DNA from: Methanosarcinales archaeon
GTDB taxonomy: Archaea > Halobacteriota > Syntropharchaeia > Alkanophagales > Methanospirareceae
Assembly (NCBI GenBank): GCA_030621945.1
Contig: JAUXGS010000014.1
Span: 1 to 11,366 of the forward strand
Direction: 5' to 3'
DNA length: 11,366 nt
The notes under the pieces are model-generated. The model searched no databases and was not told the DNA's origin. It saw only the letters and a program-made list of their open reading frames with translations. Shown here piece after piece: positions 6,107 to 11,366 of the stretch; position 1 is the stretch's first letter; the number at the start of each line of letters is the position of its first letter. A program made the translations under genes and the position numbers.

Positions 6107-6197
6107 TAAATAAATTTATAAATGAGAAGCGAAGATATTTATAAAAGAAAGGGCATCAAACACATCATGCTCATCTCTTTCAGATAGATGGGGGCGC

Positions 6198-6247
6198 TTT
6201 CGGCATGCATGGGCGCTTTATTTATAAATCATACATGGATGCCGAAA
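6198..6247. promoter_or_regulatory. Inverted repeat flanking a TATA-like box
   Basis: Left arm TTTCGGCATGCATG (6198-6211) and right arm CATGGATGCCGAAA (6234-6247) pair over 14 positions with one mismatch, leaving a 22-nt centre that contains TTTATAAA (6221-6228). Two half-sites around a TATA element look like an operator able to block TBP/TFB; a stem-loop in RNA is the alternative. Confidence 0.5.
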
Positions 6248-6390
6248 AAACCGAAAAGCATAAAAATATAAATAGGAAGTAAAGAGTAGGGATAGAATAT
6301 ATAAAAGGGGGAAAAGGGAGATGAAGGTAAAGGCGGAAGTGAAGGGTGAAGATGGAAGTGCTAATAATAGCATATCCAAACGCGCGCTTA

Positions 6391-6407
6391 ACCGAAAACT
6401 TTATATA
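6391..6407 (+). promoter_or_regulatory. Probable main promoter (BRE and TATA box) of the surface-protein gene
   Basis: ACCGAAAAC followed by TTTATATA (6400-6407) fits the archaeal BRE/TATA pattern. A start of transcription about 25 nt downstream, near 6427-6432, would leave a leader of about 20-25 nt that still contains the ribosome binding site. Confidence 0.6.
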
Positions 6408-6432
6408 CCCCCTTTTCTATTGGAAAAAAATT

Positions 6433-6440
6433 AGGAGGTG
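6433..6440 (+). promoter_or_regulatory. Strong Shine-Dalgarno sequence that decides the surface-protein start
   Basis: AGGAGGTG is fully complementary to the usual archaeal 16S rRNA 3' end. An in-frame GTG at 6438 lies inside this site and therefore cannot be the start, so ATG 6453 (12 nt downstream) is preferred. Confidence 0.75.
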
Positions 6441-6452
6441 AAAACAAAAAAA

Positions 6453-8708
6453 ATGACAACAAATAATAAAGGTAAAGCGATAATAGGCATTGCACTGGCA
6501 GCGATTATGATTGCTTCGGTTTTCGTGGCGATGGTGCCAACTTCCGCACGAGATGCCGGTGGTAACATAGTCAAAAAAGATGTAGTCTACCAGGGTGAGA
6601 AAGGTCTTGACGTTTCTGATCTTGGAACAGCTACCTTTACTTTGTCTGGCATGGCTGATTCTACCGCGGATGGTCAGTTAATTACGGTTAGTAATGAGGG
6701 CAATTTCGCCGTATCAACATCGTATAAAGTAGGACCTTACAACCTAACGGGCAGGGAAGGTACTATAGCCGACCTATACATTGAAGAGCCTGAAATCGGC
6801 ATTGATGTGCGCCTGGAAGGAAGTTCGATCATTGATGGAAACGTACCCCAGGGATATGACATAACACTCCGGGCTAAACCAAACTTCGGTGGTATTATGA
6901 AGGATGCTACAGACGGGACTGCTAGTACGCTCAATATAAAATTCACTGATCCAAGCAATGTACTGCAAGACTCAGTAGCTATAGATGCAACTGCTAATGA
7001 GATAGATGAACCCATTGACACCGCAGGAATGGCTACTGGAACATGGAAAGTGAAAGTATCAACAAACAAAGATACCTGTAATCAGGTTGACATTTCATCT
7101 TCGACAGTAGAGTTCACGATTCGTAGTGCAGACTTAGCAATAGATGCTACAGAAGATGAGGTTGCCAAAGGAGATAACATGGTACTAAAAGTTAACGGTA
7201 ATCCAAAGACAGAGTATTACGTTGCAATCGAAGGTGTTACAGCAGATAAAGAGCCAGCAATAGGCCTCAGTTCAGCAGATGTTACGGCTGTAGGGACAGG
7301 AGAATCAGGTGCCGCTACCGCAGCATGGATAATAACAGGAAGCGACGGAATTGCTGATTTCAAAATTGATACAGAAGGTGCAGATAAAAGAACCTATACG
7401 ATACACGTATGGGAGGTCGAAGCAGGCAAAGTTCCACAACCCTATGGTTGGGCGGATCCTGATGATGTTACGCATGACTTGAAAGATGCAAAAGTGAAAG
7501 TGAAAGTTGTGTCGGCAGAGGTAACGTTTGACATCCCAACAAAGGCGGTAATAGGCGAGGACGTTAAGATCAAAGGAGCGATTAGCGCTGGTGATAAGGT
7601 TGACGTAATCATAAAAGATGAGACGGTACTAGAAGACGAAGAACCAGTGGATGAGGATAACGAATTTGACGTAGAGTGGGATACTGATGGCTATACGGTC
7701 GGTTCGTACACGATCGAAGTGTACATAGACCGGGATGATTTAGCGGATATCGGAGACTACGACGATGTTGATCCAGATGGAAAGACCACGGTACGGTTAA
7801 TTGACCCGGACCTCGACGCATCGCAACCACGGAATGTTGTTGCAGAAGGCGATGACTACGAGTTTGAAGGAACAGCAAGCGGAATGAGTGACATTGATTA
7901 TCTCCTCGTCGGACCCAAGGGATGGAAAGCAAATCAACCAGAAGGTATTTTAGCTGGTTTTGTGAAAGGTTCTGCATCAGTGAGCGATGACGAATTCAGC
8001 GAAGAAGAGACCATGACCGATGGCTTAGACACCGGTATCTGGATTGCAGTGATTCTTTCACCAGGACGTGATGGTGAGTATGATACCGGAGACACCGCAG
8101 GCAACTTGGATGTCGGGGACCTTAGCGGTAAGACTCAGGCACAAATTTTAGAGATAGGCGAAGATGTAACAACTGGAGCTGCAGGGAGCGATGACATAAT
8201 GAGGACACTTTCATTCAAGGTTGAGTCTGGATACGTGAGGTTTGACTCCGTAGAGGATGTGGGAGTTGGAGATCCGTTGAACATAACAGGAACAACAAAC
8301 AGAGAGCCTGATACAACAATAACCATCTCGACATTTGCGGGACCAACCGACTTGTTAGCTCTTTGTGAAGTCGAATGGACAACTGCGGATAAAGGTACGT
8401 TCAGTGCGACAGTTGACACTGCGGATGCAGTTGAAGGTACGTACACCTTAGAGGCAGACGATGGCGATGGGCACACGGATACCATAACGGTGACGATTGG
8501 AGCAGCAGCCCCAGCACCAACAGCTACGCCAGCACCAACAGCTACGCCAGCACCAACATCAGCACCAACGGTACCACCAACAGCAGCACCAGCAACACCA
8601 GTACCAGCAACGCCAACACCAACGCCTGAAGAACCAGGCTTCGAAGCAGTATTCGCCATTGCAGGCTTGTTAGCTGTAGCTTACCTCGTACTGAGGATAA
8701 AGAAGTAA
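6453..8708 (+). CDS. Secreted S-layer-like surface protein with PGF-CTERM anchor
   Basis: A 751-residue exported protein. Residues 1-32 are a signal peptide (KGK, then IIGIALAAIMIASVFVAMV, likely cut after TSA). The mature part is acidic and beta-rich. Its N-terminal region (VVYQGEKGLDVS, then YKVGPYNLTGREGTIADLYI) resembles methanogen surface-protein domains of the DUF3821 type; that family call is from memory. Further beta-sandwich-like segments follow, each opening with a strand such as VTFDIPTKAVIGEDVKIKG. Residues 684-727 are a Thr/Pro/Ala stalk, probably O-glycosylated, coded partly by an 18-bp tandem repeat. The end is PGF (728-730), a hydrophobic span and RIKK, the PGF-CTERM signal processed by archaeosortase A with transfer to a lipid. 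It probably coats the cell envelope. Its strong ribosome binding site, own terminator and long leader suggest high expression; whether it is the main S-layer protein is unknown. Confidence 0.85.
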   Translation: MTTNNKGKAIIGIALAAIMIASVFVAMVPTSARDAGGNIVKKDVVYQGEKGLDVSDLGTATFTLSGMADSTADGQLITVSNEGNFAVSTSYKVGPYNLTGREGTIADLYIEEPEIGIDVRLEGSSIIDGNVPQGYDITLRAKPNFGGIMKDATDGTASTLNIKFTDPSNVLQDSVAIDATANEIDEPIDTAGMATGTWKVKVSTNKDTCNQVDISSSTVEFTIRSADLAIDATEDEVAKGDNMVLKVNGNPKTEYYVAIEGVTADKEPAIGLSSADVTAVGTGESGAATAAWIITGSDGIADFKIDTEGADKRTYTIHVWEVEAGKVPQPYGWADPDDVTHDLKDAKVKVKVVSAEVTFDIPTKAVIGEDVKIKGAISAGDKVDVIIKDETVLEDEEPVDEDNEFDVEWDTDGYTVGSYTIEVYIDRDDLADIGDYDDVDPDGKTTVRLIDPDLDASQPRNVVAEGDDYEFEGTASGMSDIDYLLVGPKGWKANQPEGILAGFVKGSASVSDDEFSEEETMTDGLDTGIWIAVILSPGRDGEYDTGDTAGNLDVGDLSGKTQAQILEIGEDVTTGAAGSDDIMRTLSFKVESGYVRFDSVEDVGVGDPLNITGTTNREPDTTITISTFAGPTDLLALCEVEWTTADKGTFSATVDTADAVEGTYTLEADDGDGHTDTITVTIGAAAPAPTATPAPTATPAPTSAPTVPPTAAPATPVPATPTPTPEEPGFEAVFAIAGLLAVAYLVLRIKK
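8511..8558 (+). repeat. 18-bp tandem repeat coding the Thr/Pro/Ala stalk
   Basis: CCAGCACCAACAGCTACG is present at 8511-8528 and 8529-8546, with a partial third unit from 8547. It encodes PAPTAT. Repeats of this kind change stalk length by slippage. Confidence 0.8.
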
Positions 8709-8744
8709 AACCAAAACACAAGGAAAAAAATTAGAAAGGTTTTT

Positions 8745-8781
8745 GGAGGGGATTTTTTTATCCCTCTCTTTTTTGTTTTTT
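8745..8781 (+). terminator. Terminator of the surface-protein gene
   Basis: GGAGGGGAT (8745-8753) pairs with ATCCCTCTC (8760-8768), with one mismatch and two G-U pairs, and is followed by T-runs to 8781. It starts 36 nt after the stop codon. Confidence 0.65.
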
Positions 8782-8787
8782 ATATTA

Positions 8788-8797
8788 TTTTATATTT
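8788..8797 (+). promoter_or_regulatory. TATA-like element before hicB
   Basis: TTTATATTTA is centred about 27 nt before ATG 8819. Transcription would then begin near that ATG, giving a leaderless or nearly leaderless hicBA mRNA. Confidence 0.4.
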
Positions 8798-8818
8798 AAA
8801 AGGATGTGTGTGGTGAAA

Positions 8819-9085
8819 ATGAAAACATATATCTTCAAGGTAATCATAGAAAAGGACTTTTTCGATGAAGGTAGAGAAGCCTATCATGCCTACGCGCCTG
8901 CATTAAAAGAGAAAGGAGCTGCTACCTGGGGATATACCAAAGAAGAAGCCATTAAGAACATTAAAGAAGTAATTCAGATGGTAGTAGAAAGCATGCTAGA
9001 ACACCATGAGCTACTACCAAGCGAAGATACAGCTTCCGATATGGTAACGGTGTCAACAGGGCCCAGAGTATCTGTGACGGTATGA
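8819..9085 (+). CDS. hicB: HicB-family antitoxin (UPF0150 fold)
   Basis: Antitoxin that binds and neutralises the HicA RNase encoded directly after it. From ATG 8819 the product is 88 residues. It begins MKTYIFKVIIEKD, as HicB proteins do, and continues YHAYAPALKEKGAATWGYTKEEAIKNI (in two parts: the partly degraded RNase-H-like strand region and the T-x-EEA-xx-NI helix), the core HicB pattern. The usual LPGC is LKEK here. The chain ends in a short strand (RVSVTV) with no added HTH or ribbon-helix-helix domain, so self-repression by DNA binding is not evident. ATG 8804 is an in-frame alternative adding five residues (MCVVK); family alignment and the TATA spacing favour 8819. Its stop overlaps the hicA start (ATGA), coupling translation. 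Confidence 0.85.
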   Translation: MKTYIFKVIIEKDFFDEGREAYHAYAPALKEKGAATWGYTKEEAIKNIKEVIQMVVESMLEHHELLPSEDTASDMVTVSTGPRVSVTV

Positions 9086-9336
9086 GCACGATTGATTATA
9101 GTCGGCTTCGCTCTTTGAAAGCCAGGGATTTGATTAGTGCCGTGATAAGGGATGGGTTCGAATTTGACCGGCAAAGGGGTAGTCACCATCACTACTATCA
9201 TATTGACAACCGACGAGTAACTATTTCTTTTCACTCTCCCGCAGAAACTTTTCCACCAAAAACGTTAAAGCGCATAATTGAGGTGCAGGCAGAGTGGACT
9301 GAAGCGGACCTTCGGCGTTTAAAGCTTCTTAAATAA
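9082..9336 (+). CDS. hicA: HicA-family mRNA interferase toxin
   Basis: Small double-stranded-RNA-binding-fold toxin that cleaves mRNA and arrests growth unless bound by HicB. The 84-residue product has the HicA layout: SLKARDLISAVIRDGF (11-26), RQRGSHHHYY (30-39) with the catalytic histidine of the GSH motif at His35, RRVTISFHSPAETFPPKTL (about 44-62) and RIIEVQAEWTEADL. The length and key residues are intact, so it should be functional. It overlaps hicB by 4 nt. The order antitoxin-toxin is the reverse of the classical hicAB pair but is common elsewhere. A terminator follows 25 nt after the stop. Confidence 0.9.
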   Translation: MSTIDYSRLRSLKARDLISAVIRDGFEFDRQRGSHHHYYHIDNRRVTISFHSPAETFPPKTLKRIIEVQAEWTEADLRRLKLLK

Positions 9337-9361
9337 GATGTATAAAAAATGCGAAATTTTG

Positions 9362-9388
9362 AGGGGAACGCTTTTTTATCCCCTTTTT
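9362..9388 (+). terminator. Terminator of the hicBA pair
   Basis: AGGGGA (9362-9367) pairs with TCCCCT (9379-9384), with T-rich sequence in the loop and after the stem. It lies between convergent hicA and the DUF1847 gene and overlaps the latter's stop codon. It looks like the terminator at 8745-8781. Confidence 0.6.
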
Positions 9389-10031
9389 ATTTACGTGCAG
9401 ATTCTCTTAGCCGTTTTAGATAATACCCGGAATATAACGCTCCAAGCGGGTTATGAGCAAGAACTCGATCTTTTACCGCGAGTGTCGTTACCGGCGCCTC
9501 CGCGTATTTGGTAAACAGGATGTCGTGCCCTATGCACAAGCCCAGGATGATGTTTAAGTCTGTCTTTTCTCTGTTCAAGATGAGCGCCTGCCCGATTGGA
9601 TTGCACATTGCTTCTCCTTCTGGTTCTATCTCTGCACCTGCTACTGCTCCTTTATGTGCAGCTCTATCCTTATGGAGACGTTCCAACTCAAAATATGATT
9701 TGTCAATCCCGCAGACCTTGCAGCAGACCGAAGAGACCTCGAAATAGTGCGAGAGAATAGTGCAGAGCACTTCAGCCTCGTTTTCCAGCCCTATACAGAA
9801 TGCCACACCCACCTTTTTATAATCCATCTCTTGTGCGTATAGTATTACCTCCTCTATGCGGGTTTTCTGCATGTAATACCGTGATTCAATACGTGTAGAA
9901 ACTTTCAGCGACTTAAGAACTTCAGCATCTCCTTTGTCTTTGTATGCCGCTTTGGCTTCTTCTGCAATATCCGTGCAGTCCTTGCCTTTAGCGCACGCTT
10001 TTTCTACGCAGCCAGCACAATTCATAATCAT
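9387..10031 (-). CDS. DUF1847 Cys-rich, probably metal-binding protein
   Basis: A 214-residue protein that I recognise as the DUF1847 family (uncharacterised metal-binding proteins of anaerobes). The N-terminus carries a Cys cluster (C5, C8, C13, C19: CAGCVEKACAKGKDC). Further conserved stretches are VGVAFCIGLENEAEVL, CCKVCGIDKS, MCNPIGQALILN, LGLCIGHDILF and the C-terminal VTTLAVKDRVLAHNP. Repeated Cys residues in conserved places suggest an Fe-S or other metal centre; the reaction is unknown. No signal peptide or membrane segment is seen, so it should be cytoplasmic. The ATG two codons in (10025) is an equally good start. It diverges from mtnA across 44 nt, so the two may share regulation. 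Confidence 0.8.
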   Translation of the reverse strand: MIMNCAGCVEKACAKGKDCTDIAEEAKAAYKDKGDAEVLKSLKVSTRIESRYYMQKTRIEEVILYAQEMDYKKVGVAFCIGLENEAEVLCTILSHYFEVSSVCCKVCGIDKSYFELERLHKDRAAHKGAVAGAEIEPEGEAMCNPIGQALILNREKTDLNIILGLCIGHDILFTKYAEAPVTTLAVKDRVLAHNPLGALYSGYYLKRLRESARK

Positions 10032-10075
10032 ATATTTTACTTATTCTATGTAACTTTTGTAAAAATACAATACAG

Positions 10076-11065
10076 ATGAGAACGATAGAATGGGATGATA
10101 AAAAGGATGTGGTAAAACTCATAGACCAGACGTTGTTGCCGGGAGATTATAAAATTGTGGAGTGCACGCATCTGGATGAACTGATAGAAGCGATAAAAAA
10201 ATTGAAGGTGCGGGGCGCACCGGCATTAGGGGTTGCGGGCGCGTTTGGCGTTGTATTAGCATTTATGAACGAGCAGGATGAAGCTACGCTAAAAGACGAG
10301 GTGGAAAAGCTTAAAAAAGCACGACCAACCGCTGTAAACCTCTCTTATGGTGTTAACAGAACGTTACAGGCAGCTATGTGTGGAAAAAGCATGCAGGAGA
10401 GGTGCAGCTATGCGCTGGACGAGGCGAAACGGATTGCCGAAGAGGATGTTGCGGTGAACAGAAAGATAGGGGAATATGGAAGTGCTCTTCTGGAAGATGG
10501 TGATGTCGTGCTGACGCATTGCAATGCCGGTCGGCTTGCATGTGTGGATTGGGGAACTGCGCTGGGAGTAATAAGAACCGCAATAGAGAAAGGAAAGCAA
10601 ATAGAAGTGATCGCATGCGAGACGCGACCGCTTAACCAGGGCTCGAGGCTCACCGCCTGGGAATTGCTTCAGGATGAAATACCAGTTACGCTCATCACTG
10701 ACAGCATGGGTGCGGCGGTGATGCGGGAAGGAAAGGCGAATAAGGTGCTGGTAGGTGCTGATCGGGTGGTTAAGGAAGGAGTTTTAAACAAAATAGGGAC
10801 GTACATGCACGCAGTGGTTGCGAAAGCACACGGCATACCGTTTTACGTTGCTGCGCCTCTTTCCTCGTTCGATACAGAACGGAGTTATAAAGCAGTTGAG
10901 ATAGAAGAAAGGGGTCCCGAGGAACTACTATTCTTCGGTGAGAAGCAAATTGCACCGCTTAACGTGAAGGTTTATAATCCAGCCTTCGATTTCACGCCGT
11001 TTGAGCTGATAGAAGCGATAATTACAGAGAAGGGTGTGATCCGCGATCTGAAAGAAGATGTTTAG
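10076..11065 (+). CDS. mtnA: S-methyl-5-thioribose-1-phosphate isomerase
   Basis: Isomerises 5-methylthioribose-1-phosphate to methylthioribulose-1-phosphate in methionine (methylthioadenosine) salvage; in some methanogens the same activity feeds a precursor route to aromatic amino acids. The 329-residue product has the family length and motifs: KVRGAPALGVAGAFG (44-58), VNLSYGVNRTL, LTHCNAG with the catalytic Cys149, ETRPLNQGSRLTAWELL, VTLITDSM, VGADR with the catalytic Asp229, NKIGTY and IPFYVAAP. The Cys-to-Asp distance of 80 residues equals that of the Bacillus enzyme. It belongs to the eIF2B-alpha-like superfamily, where ribose-1,5-bisphosphate isomerase is the main alternative; the ETRPLNQGSRLTAWEL pattern favours MtnA. 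A T-rich repeat follows its stop. Confidence 0.92.
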   Translation: MRTIEWDDKKDVVKLIDQTLLPGDYKIVECTHLDELIEAIKKLKVRGAPALGVAGAFGVVLAFMNEQDEATLKDEVEKLKKARPTAVNLSYGVNRTLQAAMCGKSMQERCSYALDEAKRIAEEDVAVNRKIGEYGSALLEDGDVVLTHCNAGRLACVDWGTALGVIRTAIEKGKQIEVIACETRPLNQGSRLTAWELLQDEIPVTLITDSMGAAVMREGKANKVLVGADRVVKEGVLNKIGTYMHAVVAKAHGIPFYVAAPLSSFDTERSYKAVEIEERGPEELLFFGEKQIAPLNVKVYNPAFDFTPFELIEAIITEKGVIRDLKEDV

Positions 11066-11090
11066 AAATATGTATGGAACCACGAGATTG

Positions 11091-11140
11091 CACAACACTT
11101 TTTCTTTTTAGAAAAAAGAAAACATGTGCTAAAAGAAAAA
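11091..11140 (+). repeat. Dispersed T-rich hairpin repeat, copy 3
   Basis: CACAACAC, hairpin TTTTCTTTTT (11100-11109), loop AGA, AAAAAGAAAA (11113-11122), then AT and GTGCTAAAAGAAAAA (11126-11140). Nearly identical to copy 2 at 4222-4273, about 6.9 kb away. It lies 25 nt after the mtnA stop, between convergent genes. Confidence 0.8.
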
Positions 11141-11164
11141 CAAAAGGAATATTTTCAGTCACTG

Positions 11165-11183
11165 TTTTTACCGGAGGTAAAAA
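11165..11183. terminator. Probable bidirectional terminator hairpin
   Basis: TTTTTACC (11165-11172), loop GGA, GGTAAAAA (11176-11183): a perfect 8-bp stem whose arms give a T-run on either strand. It sits between convergent mtnA and the ThiS/MoaD-like gene. Confidence 0.5.
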
Positions 11184-11216
11184 AGTCGTGTAAAAATCTG
11201 TGGACTCTTGTGGTTA

Positions 11217-11366
11217 TTACCCAGCAGATACAATTCTGATAATCGTTATCTCTCTGCTGGCAGTGTTCGTATCTGCCACTCGTTCATCCTCAGGCACGGG
11301 TTTACCGTTGTGCAGCACAACTACCTCTTCGAGGTTTATTTTCAGCTTTTCTAACACCTTCCCGTA
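11217..11366 (-). CDS. ThiS/MoaD-like ubiquitin-fold protein, N-terminus beyond the window
   Basis: The last 49 codons of a minus-strand gene; its 5' part lies past the window edge. The peptide reads VLEKLKINLEEVVVLHNGKP, then VPEDERVADTNTASREITII, then RIVSAG and stop. This is the C-terminal half of a beta-grasp sulfur-carrier protein: a helix before the EVVVLHNGK strand, an acidic turn (VPEDERVAD) and a final strand IIRIV leading to the tail. Such proteins (ThiS, MoaD, archaeal SAMPs) are adenylated at a C-terminal Gly-Gly and carry sulfur for thiamin, molybdopterin or tRNA thiolation, or tag proteins. Here the tail is Ser-Ala-Gly, so only the last glycine is kept. Family membership is fairly clear; which pathway it serves is not. 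Confidence 0.75.
   Translation of the reverse strand, partial: YGKVLEKLKINLEEVVVLHNGKPVPEDERVADTNTASREITIIRIVSAG

Larger units (their letters stand above)
6062..6452 (+). other. 391-nt gene-free leader region before the surface-protein gene
   Basis: No recognised gene. In order it holds: a diverged copy of the T-rich repeat (6067-6106); TTTATAAA boxes at 6115-6122, 6138-6145 and 6221-6228; an inverted repeat (6198-6247) flanking the third box; a 9-bp direct repeat GGGCGCTTT (6192-6200 and 6211-6219); TATATAAA at 6298-6305; a possible 37-codon ORF (6321-6434); the likely main TATA box (6400-6407); and a strong ribosome binding site (6433-6440). The density of promoter-like elements suits a highly expressed, possibly regulated surface-protein gene. 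No tRNA or snoRNA hallmark was found. Confidence 0.6.

Noticed and set aside
6130-6200. Possible C/D-box guide RNA on the minus strand (CTGA and ATGA-like boxes)
   Set aside because: The boxes are imperfect and there is no properly spaced C box and D box pair, so I could not support an RNA gene.
6438-6452. GTG at 6438 as start of the surface protein
   Set aside because: It lies within the Shine-Dalgarno sequence; ATG 6453 is the workable start and gives a clean signal peptide.
8135-8659. 174-codon minus-strand frame with Gly/Val/Ala repeats
   Set aside because: It is the complement of the Thr/Pro/Ala stalk and adjacent coding sequence; the repeats come from the codon pattern on the real strand.

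Overview
The window is archaeal, most likely a euryarchaeon of the methanogen/ANME group (for example a Methanophagales- or Methanosarcinales-like lineage). The signs are an Sm-like archaeal RNA-binding protein, a COG1395-type archaeal HTH regulator, a Fap7-type adenylate kinase, a phospholipid synthase of the archaetidylinositol-phosphate type, a surface protein with an archaeal PGF-CTERM anchor, a DUF1847 protein, archaeal TATA boxes and T-rich intergenic terminators. The exact lineage is inference; no rRNA is present.

Left part (1-3387): a partial dihydroorotase gene on the minus strand diverges from a plus-strand cluster lsm - proC - HTH regulator - purE with short gaps or an overlap. This is a small housekeeping block (pyrimidine, proline and purine synthesis plus RNA binding). 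It ends in a T-rich, hairpin-rich region (3388-3575) that faces two minus-strand genes: a CDP-alcohol phosphatidyltransferase and an archaeal adenylate kinase.

Middle (4901-8708): a 61-nt divergent region holding a palindrome leads into two adjacent acylphosphatase-domain genes, the second with a long C-terminal coiled coil. A 391-nt gene-free leader with several TATA-like boxes, an inverted repeat around one of them and a possible 37-codon ORF precedes a 751-residue secreted surface (S-layer-like) protein. That protein has a Thr/Pro/Ala stalk and a PGF-CTERM anchor.

Right part (8709-11366): a compact hicB-hicA toxin-antitoxin pair lies between two look-alike terminators. A Cys-rich DUF1847 gene (minus) diverges from mtnA (methylthioribose-1-phosphate isomerase, plus). 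The window ends in the 3' part of a minus-strand ThiS/MoaD-like ubiquitin-fold gene whose product ends in Ala-Gly instead of Gly-Gly.

Four copies of a short T-rich hairpin repeat family, all in the same orientation on the plus strand, are scattered through the intergenic spaces. One carries a 44-nt insert with a GC-rich hairpin. These repeats, the tandem acylphosphatase/coiled-coil pair and the surface-protein leader are the least ordinary parts. No CRISPR array, tRNA, rRNA or transposase was found.
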